From the NCBI GenBank assembly GCA_030867875.1, contig JAOWCC010000912.1:43598-107597 (forward strand): a DNA stretch of 64,000 nucleotides. Direction: 5' to 3'. Made by a program: the position numbers and the translations under genes. Shown piece by piece: positions 53,665 through 64,000 of the stretch. Source of the stretch: Actinernus sp. WN-2022 (taxonomy: Eukaryota > Cnidaria > Anthozoa > Actiniaria > Actinernidae). Position 1 is the first letter of the stretch. The number at the start of each line of letters is the position of its first letter. A model generated the notes under the pieces. That model saw only the letters and a list, made by a program, of their open reading frames with translations, had not been told where the DNA came from and did no database searches.

Positions 53665-56600
53665 CTACACCATGTTGAAGGTTTTCTATACTCTGTTGAG
53701 TACTTTTGCGCATAGATAATACCCAAAATAAAAATAATAATAATCACATGAGCAGTAATGATGGGTCGCCTTTGTTCGCAAATGCGGACCTATCTTATTT
53801 TTATTGTTCTACATTTTTGGTAATTAGTGTACAAATACTTAATTGTACGAGTAATGCTAAGGTAGTTGATTATGTTTTAATGTACGTGAGCCGTAGTTTA
53901 ATATTAAATAAGATTATTTTTTTAACATGGGTGTATATATAAGCTAGTGGTTAAATATACACGTGGTTTGCATAACACCGTCAGTACAGTATTAAAAGAG
54001 GTACTTCACACTACTTAAACTGATTATTGACTTTCAATAGAACATTTGCATGATGACGTTGCATGCTACAACTACCAGAACTATATTCTTTTGGTCCTCT
54101 AATTCATTCTTTGTTTCAAACTTGCAAAATTCAAATTGAGCTCCAATCGAATATTGATTATATTTATGTGCAAAAGGCTTGTACATGTTATTCCGTAGCG
54201 TATTTGAATGTTAGTCTCCTACGCAGCCGTTCTTAGGCCAGATTCAAACGTCGAGCTTTTCATGCGCCGAACCTAATGAGATCAAAAAGAAGCCGCCTAA
54301 TTATCTTTTGTTTCAATAGGACATTTGCATGATGACGTCAAATACTACAACTACCAGAATTCTTTGCGCGGATCCTTTTGTTCCTCTAATTTGGCCCATT
54401 GTCTTAGAATTAGCAGTTTAACAATCTGAATGAAAAAGAGAATTTGAAAAGGATTCTGTTATAGTTGTAGTAAAATGACGCCATAATGGGATGTCCAGTA
54501 GCTGATTTGATTCTAGTCACTGGTAAATAAGACAATAAAGCATAAAAATATTGCTATTCAAAAATTAACACTTTATGTAACTTACGGTTCAATTGTTCGA
54601 TTACTGAAGAGTCACTAGTACCATTCGTTCCCAAGACACTTAACTGTATCCTCGTATATAGAGACCAGTATGTATGTTAATAGATTATGTGATATCCACA
54701 GTGATAAATGATCAGTAAATGTAATCTAATATATTAATAATATGTATTGGTCTATAAAAGCTGTTTGCCATATAGACGTAATCCATCGCAATAATAACCA
54801 GTCGCAAATGTATATAACAGTTTGCAATGGCTTGATCGCCAACCAGTTCTATATTTATGTATTTGTTATCGACTGTCGGTGACCCCTCGCAACCCCCCTT
54901 GTTTATGACCTACTATATACAATGTATGTGTGGCGGTATTAACGGGTCTGATTTTATAATTAGAACCTAATTCCGATTCCCATGCAGGTCCTGGTTATTC
55001 GTAAAAATATGTTGAATGCCGGGTTATAGACGATTCACAATAATCAAACAGGGAGAAAATCAGGGTCCGTTTTCACAATAACTTGGAAATCCGGGTTTTG
55101 GAGCTGTTTTTTTCTTCGTAAAACCGGGTTCGGTTCTGAACCCCTCTGGGCCCCCATGACCGCACATACCTACCAATTTGTTACACGAGTACCCACCGCC
55201 CCCCCCCCCCCCCCCCCCCCTCCCCCCAGGTCGCACGCAACGCAAAAGGTACCTACATCGCCTAATAAACGACTGATCTAACGACACAATTAAGGGGCCT
55301 ACTTACCATTTACAGCAAACTATCTGGTTGGAAATATAAAAATTAAATAAGAATGGGAAATAAAATAACTAAACATAAAATGGTATTCCCGTCTACCGGG
55401 CAGACCGAAAAGAGCAGGAAAAGTGAATTGTTAAGGGTGTTTGGATTCCAACCAAATCTTATGAGACTTAGGACGGTTTTCGAAAATTTATCTTCGCTTT
55501 GTAGTTTCGACTCTGGCGCAGCGAAGCCGGCGGAAAACATGCTAACGTTTTCCGACCTCGAGTGTTTTTTTCACTCAGACAAGTAAAGTTGTCCTCGATA
55601 TGTGTTTCTTTCTCCCGGTTGCAAGCAAAGTTTAACTACTTCTTTTCTTGGGAAGCCATTTTCACTGTCGTTTCTTTCCCGCCTTTTTCAGGCGTGCGCG
55701 CGTCACGCGATATCACTGCAGCTATGACGCGCAGCTACAGATATTATATTACAATCAAAATCACTTCAGCTATGATGTGCAATTACAGATATTGAGAAAT
55801 CTTGGACTCTCTTTAGCTAATTAAAAACGAGATTGTGACTTGGTTGTATCCCGCCAAAAGGATAATAAACTGAAATATTGCTCCAGATCGATATTTTCCT
55901 ACTGAACTTGTTAAGCCACATCTCTTTATTATATGATATGACCGTGTTTCTCGGAGCCTGGGCGGTAAGGAAGGATTCCATACTTAGCCTGCCGAACCGA
56001 AGTATAAGGTACAATGAATAACATCGTTCATGCAGTCGTCCGTATATTTAAATGCTTCTCCTGATTCTGATCTCCACAGATCAGCAACACTTTTAACTAT
56101 TTGTTTACTGATCACAGTGGTCCTTGCAGCCTTTTTGATAGCTAGTAAATCCATCAATCTGCTAGCTGATTGGCTAAAACAGACAAAAACGCGACGTATT
56201 AAGGGCGGACTCAGTAGATTCTCCGAGGATTACTCACTGGTCTGGGATATTTTTCTGATACTTGAAGAATATATTAATTGAAGACGATAAATTTTACAAT
56301 CCTAACGAGTTGGGTATATTAGCAAATGCCACCGATTATTCCAATTGAAGATCACGGAGCTCATAATTACAGCGAGAACTGAAGCCCAAAAGTAATTAAA
56401 ACAAAACAAAAACATAATTCCCGGCTACCAGTGAAATAAAAACTAAGAGAAGAATTTGCCAATCAATTGCAGAAGAACGACAAATGAAAAACAACTTTAG
56501 AAGAACTCAACAAGTTGTTTTGGTAGATTTTTCGTTTAGTGATGTCGGCATCGGTATAAACAAGATTGTAACGAGCATATCACGGATGAGTCCCGGTTCT

Positions 56601-57162
56601 CTCAGTGAATATCTAGTCCTCGCGGCTCGTGATTCATGTACTCTTTTTTTTTGTCAGGTACTGCTACCAGCTCCACGGTCGTGTTTTTGTCAGAACAGCA
56701 AACCCTGTTCTAGTTGTTAAATAAAAACACGCTCGAGCAGAAGAACCGGCGCGTAGGTCGAATTTTCTATTACAGAACAAATAAAAGATGCGGTTCTCCG
56801 ATGTCTGTAAAAACTAATGCACTTCCGAGGTATTGAAGAGTTGCTCGCGGTTCCGCTCGTGAATCCGCAGTTTTTCAAGATCTTATAGTACATAGGAGAA
56901 CCATCTTGTATTTGTTAAATCAACTTCAAAAAAGATAAGAACAACATTAATTAATGCATGCTCTTGGAACCTTGAGCGTAATACACGTATCTTCCATCTG
57001 TGTAATCTAGACTCACTTACTAGCAAGCAGTATGAAATGTCTAAAGTGTATATTGCAGGTCGAGTTGATTCATGCGTTTGCTTGACATGCATTCGTAAAT
57101 GGTAACGGCAGCAGTTCGTGTTCTAGTATATGACGTATCCACTTATCATGAGACTTGATGTT
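53665..57162. other. Non-coding stretch downstream of gene 2
   Basis: A diverged direct repeat of about 70 bp (ACATTTGCATGATGACGT, CTACAACTACCAGAA) occurs at 54035-54100 and 54315-54390. C-runs lie at 55198-55220. Short frames (for example 56030-56281, with one hydrophobic helix) have no recognisable domain. Confidence 0.35.
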
Positions 57163-57822
57163 CTATAGGTATCCCCCAAACCAATATTGTGTAGTGCTTT
57201 CTTCAGATTGCATTCCACGAAATTTTCTGTTCAAATTAGCGTCTGACTCACAGTAAAAGGCAAAATTGTTTTCACTAACAATGGCGTCTGCTTTCGCAAT
57301 TTTGGATGCGCAAATATTCCATGAACTGTCGATGTGAAGAAGCCATGCCCCGTTGCTTTGCCAAAAATAAGCTTGCGTCATACTTCCTGCGTGGCCACGA
57401 ATGTTGAGAAATTCCACATCTTTACAAGTGCCGACTAAACTTTCATAAGTCATAATGTTGAAACTGGAAAACGTTCCTCGCATGTAGTCACGGTAGTCAA
57501 CACCATAGATCGGGAAGCCAGTCGTAGCTCTCCAATGCGTTGATTGGCTGGCGAGGTGCTGCATTCTGGCCAGTGACGATCGGTAGTCTTGCCAGTTTGG
57601 GGTATTCTCTTGTCTTGGTGAATTTGCACTGAAGGATCGCTGACAGAACGCATTTATGTTTCGGTGCTTGAATGCAAAGGACAACACTAAAGTCCAAGCT
57701 GATCCCAGCTCTGAAGTGAAGTCGCACCAAACGTTAAACAGCGTTCCACTTTTGTCTGTAATGGTGTAAATACCATTTTCTGTGGCACCATTTTGAAGAT
57801 AGTCGAGACAGGACTTTGCGTT
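57163..57822 (-). CDS. PAN-fibrinogen-like secreted protein, gene 2, last exon
   Basis: The exon starts after the acceptor TTGTTTTTTAG and ends with the stop at 57163: 219 codons, open throughout. The sequence parallels gene 1: AKSCLDYLQNGATENGIYTI, FNVWCDFTSELG, NTPNWQDYRSSLARM, DYRDYMRGTFSSFNIMTY, CKDVEFLNIRGHAGSM and FYCESD...YWFGGYL. It joins the PAN exon at 62296-62504 in phase 0 across a 4.5-kb intron that carries element I. Both genes seem intact in this exon, so the pair is probably functional. Divergence is concentrated in the middle of the domain. Confidence 0.8.
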   Translation of the reverse strand, partial: NAKSCLDYLQNGATENGIYTITDKSGTLFNVWCDFTSELGSAWTLVLSFAFKHRNINAFCQRSFSANSPRQENTPNWQDYRSSLARMQHLASQSTHWRATTGFPIYGVDYRDYMRGTFSSFNIMTYESLVGTCKDVEFLNIRGHAGSMTQAYFWQSNGAWLLHIDSSWNICASKIAKADAIVSENNFAFYCESDANLNRKFRGMQSEESTTQYWFGGYL

Positions 57823-59571
57823 CTAAAAAACAATGGTTTAAAATGGTTAATTATGCTGCTGATTGTAAAGCAATCATATCAAGTGTCTTTTGCATAATAA
57901 ACAGTTTTGTGAGTGTGGTTTTCGATTGAGTATCGAAAGTAATAAGTGATCGATTGCTTTGGTTTTGCATTTGCTTAGCTTAATGTTCTATTGGCTGTAT
58001 ACAATCAGGTTCTAAACTACAACCAATCACAATTAATCACCCAATCATTTTTTGTTATTGACGGTTGCGTTTACTTTTCCTTGGCCTCGCGCACGGTGTT
58101 GGTGATCACTCGTGTAACAAAAACATCACAACGTACATCGTGCGTTATACATCGTACATCGAGCCTTCCTGAAATGCTCGATGCACGATGCTCGAATATC
58201 GAGCCTGCATTCCTTTCATCGTGCATCTATCGTGCCTTCATGGAGCCTAGATCGTGCCTTTAATGATTTTGGATCGTGCCTTCATCGAGCCTTGGATCGT
58301 GCCTACATCGAGCCTGGCATCAATTCATTCGTTTTTTTTTCTGCAAGTTGTTTAGTTTCTTTCAAAATGTATGGGTTTTATCGAATTTGGAAAAGCTTGG
58401 TCAATAAGGTTTTTATTATATGGCGAAAATAGTGCTAAAAACACACTTTTTGACGCGCCGGCCAGGAACCCACTTCGCGGTAAAGTGAAGAGCGAATAGA
58501 AATTAAGCTAAAATTAGACCGAGACCCGACGAGTTTTACTTGAAGTTGAACTCGTGGTGGTCACAACAGTTATTTTTAGACATCAAAAATGCTTTTTATG
58601 GATGAAAACTGACCTGTACTTCACTTCAGATGCACTGAGTTTCAATGACAACTTTACCAAGAACCCGAATTGCATTATCTGGAGACAAACATGTGCATAT
58701 TTGTGGAAGATTTGAAAGTTGAAAACAGGCACGTTGAAATCACTAGACTAGAGTTGAGTGGCGATACGATAAGCACACAGATAAACTTGACAAAACGAGC
58801 TGTAGAAGAATACGAACAAACTTGTAAGTACTAAATAGTAAATACTCTAGATCTCGTCTCATATGCCAGTTACCAAATGTGAATGCTGAATTTCTCAACC
58901 CATATATGTAATAAAACAATCTGATTTCTTTGATGAAACTGTGTGCTAATTATAAGTTAGTTTACGCGTGTTGCCGGAATAATTTCTTTGTACTGCGATT
59001 TTAGAAGCGTTGAGGTAGCTGAACTTTTCATTGTGTTTTTGGAAGTCTTCATGTACAGCAATTTCAGCTTTTGTGTATTTAATTTGACAGCTACATGTAA
59101 AAAGTTATTTATCCACTAATCCAGCTTCTAACGTTCAATTCATTCGTTTTTGCTGCAGTCATTTTCATCGAACTTGCGAGAGTCGGAAAGCTTCTTTAGT
59201 TTGCTCTATAAAGTTGAATTTTAGCCGAAAAACGGAAATTAGAAAGATATTTTAAATTTGTATTTGCCTTCATGTGACAAGTTGTAAAGTTTCTTTCAAA
59301 AAGTATGGGTTTTATCGCCATTTGTTTACGAATGGTTGTGAAGGAATTAGGAAAATCTTGACGGTCAAGATGAAAAACTTTGCTCGCTGAGCAACCATTC
59401 AGATTGCAGCATTCAGAGTCCTCTTGGAGTCTTGCCTGCCCACGGAGCTGCCATATAATAAAGGGATAATTTATTATACCATTTCAATGTCCTGATATAG
59501 GATTGTAAAGATTAAGTGGATCAGTTGAAAAAAACGATTATTCTAGAAAGTGATTTCGGTTACACAGATTA

Positions 59572-59986
59572 GGGCCTTGTTACATGATCCCGGGTAGAAG
59601 GGTTACCCCTTTAGCAGGGACAACTCTACCAGCGTTTATATGGAAAGCTAACCTCGCCGACACATTTTTGATTCCAAGAATCGCATCACAGTGCGCGTGC
59701 TCTGTGTGATCGATTTGCCCCGAGTTGTCCCGGTTAGAAGGGACAAAGTGTTTATATGGCGTATTGATGTCGGAAAGTTGTCCCGGGAAGAAGGGACACC
59801 CTTCTCGCCGAGACGAGATATCCCTGGGCCAGGGACAACCCTTCTACCCGGGACGAGTGTATTCACAATGTAAACAGTTGATTGTGGTTTACAGAGAAAT
59901 GTAGGGAAAGTTGTCCCTCCCCGGGTAACTCGGCTAGAAGGGTTATCCCTTCTACCCGGGAGAACTTTCTCCATGTAACAAGGCCC
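59572..59986. mobile_element. Element K: TA-flanked foldback MITE inside I
   Basis: The ends GGGCCTTGTTACATG are inverted, with TA on each side. Several CCCGGGTAGAAGGG words face each other within it. Confidence 0.7.
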
Positions 59987-60412
59987 TAAATCTCTTAAAA
60001 ACAATACACTGCACCATTCGAATCTTTGCCATAGGCATACTTCATCAAAAAATTCTCAAGTATACTTGTCAAATGGTGCATCCAAAATGAAGAAACTATA
60101 TATTTGTACATAAGAAAGAAATGAAAATAGGAACTAATTCCTTGGCTGATAGATGTACATGTAGTATGCATGGTCAATCTGAGCAACATTTCTTTCTTCG
60201 AAACTATATACTCAAAGCTTACAGTTTTTAATAGTATGGCTCGCGCGCAGTTTAAAACCTCAGACTGCTTCAACTTGAGTTTATTATGCATTTTGGGTGT
60301 TTTTCGGTATTTCTCTCACTTTAGAAAATCCATTATTGTAGTCTCGCCTGAAAATCATAGCTTAAATTAAGTCGAGTCGAGTTGGTATGTGCAATGAACT
60401 CAGTGTAGTGAC

Positions 60413-60550
60413 TACCCTGGATTCCAGAGGTTAAATGTTTTGCCTTTTGTTGGTAAATTCGGTGAGCGCACGGAAGGCAAAACAAATTTCCGCGAGCTCA
60501 CCGAATTTACCAACAAAAGGCAAAACATTTAACCTCTGGAACCCAGGGTA
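60413..60550. mobile_element. Foldback MITE inside I
   Basis: TACCCTGGATTCCAGAGGTT pairs with its inverse. The arms of about 55 bp continue through AAATGTTTTGCCTTTTGTTG. Confidence 0.7.
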
Positions 60551-61341
60551 TGTAGTGACATGATTATGCAAAATGTTATGAGCCTGGCATCGTGCCTTCA
60601 TCGAGCTTTGGATCGTGCCTTCATCGAGCCTTTGCCTGAATATTATCGTGCCTTTATAGAGCCCTAATGGTGCCCTCATCGAGCCTAACGTAAAAGGCTC
60701 GATCTAGAACTTTGAAGGCTCGATAATCGTGCCTCGATGCTCGATCCGAACATCGAGCCCCGAGGGCACGATACGCGAATCTGGCAATTTTGTGCATTTA
60801 AAATGGCAGTCTAACGCTATAAAATAGATTGTGTATGTAAAACCATCAACAAACCACAAAAAACACGAAGTGCAAATGAAACTATAGTTAATGTGCATCA
60901 CAAAACCTTTTGCCGGATGTTGGGGTTCGTTTCGAAGGTGAGTGACTTCGAAGTTTTTCTATCGGGATGAAAAATAGGTCAAAAACAGCTAAAATTAAGT
61001 GGTATGCTTTAGAAAAAAAGTGATTTTAAAAATCGTTTCGAAACTTCAGAAAACGATTTTCACTCCTCTTGGTGCACACGAACTACATCATCTTCCTGTG
61101 AAAAATCAAGCTTCAACATTAAAGCATAGTGAAATTATGACACTAAATCTAGCGTTAGACTGTGAAATGTGAAAAGGTGATCACCAACATCGTGCGCGAG
61201 GCCCCTTGTGATCGGCTCAAGTAAAAGCAATCGTGAATTACTTCTGTCAGTTCGTGATTGGCTCATTGCGTTTTTTACTTGCTCACGTGATTGGCTCTGT
61301 AATTACTTTGTTTTTTGTTTTTACGACACTCAATCGAAAAC

Positions 61342-61525
61342 CGCGCTACATGACTATCGTTTAGTTTGCTTACTACGTTCAACTAACCGCGCTACATGAC
61401 TATCGTTTAGTTTGCTTACTACGTTCAACTAACCGCGCTACATGACTATCGTTTAGTTTGCTTACTACGTTCAACTAACCGCGCTACATGACTATCGTTT
61501 AGTTTGCTTACTACGTTCAACTAAC
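61342..61525 (+). repeat. 46-bp tandem array, four units
   Basis: The unit starts CCGCGCTACATGACTATCGT and contains TTTGCTTACTACGTTCAACT. The first unit begins inside the right terminal sequence of the J-family MITE. Confidence 0.92.
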
Positions 61526-62295
61526 TGAATTAAATACTTTTGTCTCCGCATTAGTTTTATTTCTTTACGTACCCTGGTATCGTGCTTTCGAAGAATTGGA
61601 TATAAACTAACATATATCCTATGTATTTTTGTCAAACTTAGGAGCCATTCTTTTCGCCGGATACTGTGTGAGATTTTTTCCTATTGATTCTTTATTTGTT
61701 CCTATACCACTAAAAGCCGGCCTGTACAGCTCGAAACGAGCCACATCATTGGCTTACCCAACAATACAAAAAACCTAACCTTTAGAACGTGCAGTACAAA
61801 AACAATAGAGCTACAGTATAATGGTGGAATCAGAATACAGGTTTCGAGCGGTACTGTTTTTCTCACCACTAAGGTATTCTCCGATTGATTAAGCTCCGAT
61901 GCAGGTTTTGTTCTTTTTGGTCATGGATCCGAATTCCTTGTACAACTATATATATGTAACAACTAAGAACTAAGATATTTAGATCATAAAAGAGTTCATA
62001 GTCCAGTGTTCGCGATTGACACCTGTCATACCGACTAAACTGATTAACAGTGATTGATCCAATTAAATTATAACAGTAATAAATGTGCGTTAATATTCGT
62101 CACGTACTGTGACTATATATAACGCCAAATTAAACTAGTCATACATAGTTTTCATGTGCACAAATGTACAAGTTACCTTAGGGCAGAGCATTGAAAGACA
62201 GTTTATATAATCTTTGCCGATACAAGCATAAAACTCCTTTATCTAAGAGCCAAGAATGTCGCACCTATGCAAGTACATTTAAAACAAGTTCCTAC

Positions 62296-62504
62296 CTCCG
62301 GTTCGCTGTCGTAATAGTGGCTGCTGAGTGGATCATTTTGTAGTGACTCTGTGTTGGTTTTCTTGGTAGCGTTATTCAGCTCACAGATGGACCTTTTCTT
62401 AAAGTTGTACGATAGACACTGGGTGTTCGTCATGCACAGGACACCACAATTTATTGGAGAAGTCACGTGATAAGTTGCTATCACGTAACTGATCAACACA
62501 CGAC
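62296..62504 (-). CDS. PAN-fibrinogen-like secreted protein, gene 2, PAN/apple exon
   Basis: A 209-nt exon after the acceptor TGCAATCACAG, ending at the donor GAG|GTAGGAAC. It has the same length and phases (1 in, 0 out) as gene 1. The cysteine pattern CGVLC...QCLSYNF...ICELN and the following NATKKTNTESLQNDPLSSHY are nearly identical to gene 1. By analogy its signal-peptide exon should lie about 2 kb to the right, past the window end, with element H2 in the intervening intron. Confidence 0.8.
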
Positions 62505-63144
62505 CTGTGATTGCACATTATAGTTGATTAATTATTGTTATTGTGCTTTACTAAAGTCGACGTAAGGAATTTATAGTTTTGAACAAACTTCTCTTTAGAA
62601 ATTAAGAAAACCTAAGACCCCATTACTTACTCTAGGGAAACGCTACAAATGTTAGCCTGCATGCAAAAGAATCCTCCCTTAGTGTTAATCCGGCGATTTC
62701 AAACATATCTCCGGCTGAGTTTCAATATATTGGTACTCGCAGGTCCAGTGGAAAGCGAGATTTCGATCATTAAACGCAGCGAAAATTTGACAGTTTGCAA
62801 TAGGCACGTGCAGCTTTTGGCGTTTGTCTAATTTGTAAAGTTTCCGCGAAAATTCATTGAAATATTATCATCAGAAGTGTAATTTATGGGAGGGGATATG
62901 AATACATATTTTGACAGCTTTTCTGAACGAATTTGAAACAGAAAGTTTCACAGTCCCTTTCTTTCGCGTCTCTTCCCAACCCTCTTTCTATGGCTAAGTG
63001 GCATTTCGCTATTATTATCTTCTGACCGCTCGTAGCCTATGATCTTGACTGATTTTCGTGATATGAAGAACTGACTGTTTTCTTCGTGTGATAAATGTAT
63101 TAGAGCAGAATGACCATGGGATATCTTACTTGAGCATGCAGTTG
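62505..63144. other. Part of gene 2 intron 1, non-coding
   Basis: No exon with a matching phase-1 donor was found here. No repeat recognised. Confidence 0.35.
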
Positions 63145-64000
63145 AGTAGTATGAGAGGCACCGAATTAGCCGTTTTTTTGCGGCGCTATGCTAATTTTTG
63201 CGGCGCTATGCTAATTTTTGCGGCGCGTTCATTAATTCAATGACGTCACGGTTCTATTGACTTAGACTCATGAATAAAGTGCGGCGCGCTCATGAATAAA
63301 GTGGTGCGTTCATGAATAAAGTGCGGCGCTCTCATGAATAAAATGCGGCGCTCATGAATATCTATTGTTCCTTTGGATGAGGTCATCGATCTATTCGGGC
63401 ATGTTTGGGCAAAGCCTATTGTTTGGAACAGCTATAAAACCAGGAGCAATCGGCCCTGAATACATTCGAAAAAAGTAATAAATATCTCGCAATATCTAAA
63501 TCCCTTTGTAGCGTAAATAGTAAGAACAAACTACTCGTGATAGGCTCTAAACTGTCTTTATTATTTTCCTTTACAGTTAATAACTCATAAGATAATTGAA
63601 TACAAAATCCACTGTGACTCATAAGAGAAATTTTGCTATTGTCCTTAGGGATTAACGATAACTGAAGAGCCTATTGTTTGGAGGAAAACTCTTGTGATGC
63701 AAATTCTTCTCTAAAACTGAACTATAATTACCATACGAATATAAACAAACCACCAGATAATTAAACAAAGTTTATTCAATCTCAAAAATACCAATTTTAA
63801 AAACAGTTCGTTTTCCTTATCCTCGCGGAGTTGATAACATTCTTATTTCTCAGTTCTTGGGTTGATATAATGTACCGTGTTACAAGATTACACTGATTTA
63901 TGTTTCATTGATTTTATTCTTGTTGACAAAAGCTACAGACAGTTGTGTTTTTACCGAGGCGAGGAAAATTAATGACCAAGGTAGTCTAGTCTAAAAACTA
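63145..64000 (+). mobile_element. Element H2: second H copy without the cargo cassette (runs off the window)
   Basis: It starts AGTAGTATGAGAGGCACCGA, the inverse of the H1 terminus. Then come GCGGCGCTATGCTAATTTTT repeats, CTCATGAATAAAGTG subterminal repeats, the GGTCATCGATCTATTCGGGC block, a promoter, about 110 bp of unrelated DNA, and finally the H1 cassette 3' flank (ACTGTCTTTATTATTTTCC) and palindrome arm (ATTTTGCTATTGTCC onwards). Similarity to the H1 arm breaks near 63930. Confidence 0.78.
63433..63439 (+). promoter_or_regulatory. TATA box of the H2 promoter
   Basis: TATAAAA within GCTATAAAACCAGGAGCAAT, upstream of CGGCCCTGAAT. The homologous H1 sequence has CTACAAAG instead, so the H1 copy has lost or changed its TATA box. 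Confidence 0.5.

Larger units (their letters stand above)
58083..61203. mobile_element. Element I: 3.1-kb non-autonomous transposon with ATCGTGCC/ATCGAGCC repeats
   Basis: The ends CCTCGCGCACGGTGTTGGTG (one mismatch on the other side) are inverted and flanked by CCTT at 58079-58082 and 61204-61207. Both ends carry irregular arrays of ATCGTGCC and ATCGAGCC words (58135-58320 and 60585-60775). There is no transposase ORF. MITEs at 59572-59986 and 60413-60550 are nested inside. The 4-bp duplication leaves several superfamilies open. Confidence 0.8.
57913..61346. mobile_element. J-family MITE split by element I
   Basis: The ends GTGGTTTTCGATTGAGT and ACTCAATCGAAAACCGC bound the two halves 57913-58082 and 61204-61346. 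The interior carries the CCAATCA/TGATTGG words of the copy at 37003. Confidence 0.65.
57823..62295 (-). other. Intron 2 of gene 2
   Basis: Donor GTAGGAAC at 62295, acceptor TTTTTAG at 57823. It is mostly the J-family MITE with element I inside, a 46-bp tandem array (61342-61525), and unique DNA from 61526 on. Confidence 0.6.

Noticed and set aside
55060..55287. Gly-rich 75-codon frame
   Set aside because: It is produced by the poly-C tract at 55198-55220.
56030..56281. 83-codon frame with one hydrophobic helix
   Set aside because: Single short frame without splice partners or recognisable family; possibly chance.

Overview
The window looks like nuclear DNA of a cnidarian, most likely a stony coral. 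The host genes are intron-rich and modular (signal peptide, PAN/apple, fibrinogen-like). The rest is AT-rich and packed with long hairpin MITEs, tRNA-derived SINEs, CR1/L2-like LINEs and nested DNA transposons, including the MITE type with GGTTTTC...GATTGAGT ends that I remember as abundant in coral genomes. All family names are from memory; no search was run.

Region 1 (1-5715) is an intronless, virus-like gene island. Genes lie 3-30 bp apart, on both strands, some with touching stop codons. It holds a frameshifted capsid-type gene (two halves, 640-1821 and 120-668), a probable second structural protein (1848-2513), a hydrophobic protein (2533-3153), a TFIIB-like factor (3157-4146), a Cys-rich protein (4262-4720) and an F-box/ankyrin protein (4836-5642) with the tail of a second copy. 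Short TATAGTTATAC-type motifs precede several starts, and an A/T-tract hairpin separates two genes. I infer an endogenised large DNA virus or Polinton-like element, already decaying.

Region 2 (5720-10350) holds a foldback element, two 5'-truncated LINE ends pointing away from each other, MITEs, and the 3' tail of the next LINE.

Region 3 (10187-27100) is one CR1/L2-like LINE on the minus strand, split by two transposons whose empty sites can be read directly. Element A (12540-22916, 10.4 kb) has CCCTTACC ends and many inward-pointing TATGGG words. Element B (23193-26399, 3.2 kb) has 26-bp perfect inverted ends, TSD TATATT and telomere-like GAGTTAGGG arrays. Element A carries further nested MITEs.

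Region 4 (27100-42900) has a 0.9-kb tandem duplication with a small conserved ORF, a TTAA-flanked transposon, several hairpin MITEs, and gene 1 of a tandem host pair: a secreted PAN/apple plus fibrinogen-like protein (exons 40882-40759, 38684-38476, 34344-33700, minus strand, matching intron phases).

Region 5 (42929-52395) combines a PIF/Harbinger-like element G, whose dead transposase sits between two inverted 43-bp satellite arrays, with element H1. H1 begins with a 458-bp-arm palindrome carrying a zinc-finger ORF on both arms, then a two-gene cargo cassette of unknown function, subterminal repeats and a terminus at about 52395.

Region 6 (52396-64000) is mostly non-coding and holds gene 2 of the PAN-fibrinogen pair (62504-62296 and 57822-57163; first exon outside the window). 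Its intron contains element I (58083-61203) inserted in a J-family MITE. A second H element (H2, from about 63145) lacks the cargo cassette.
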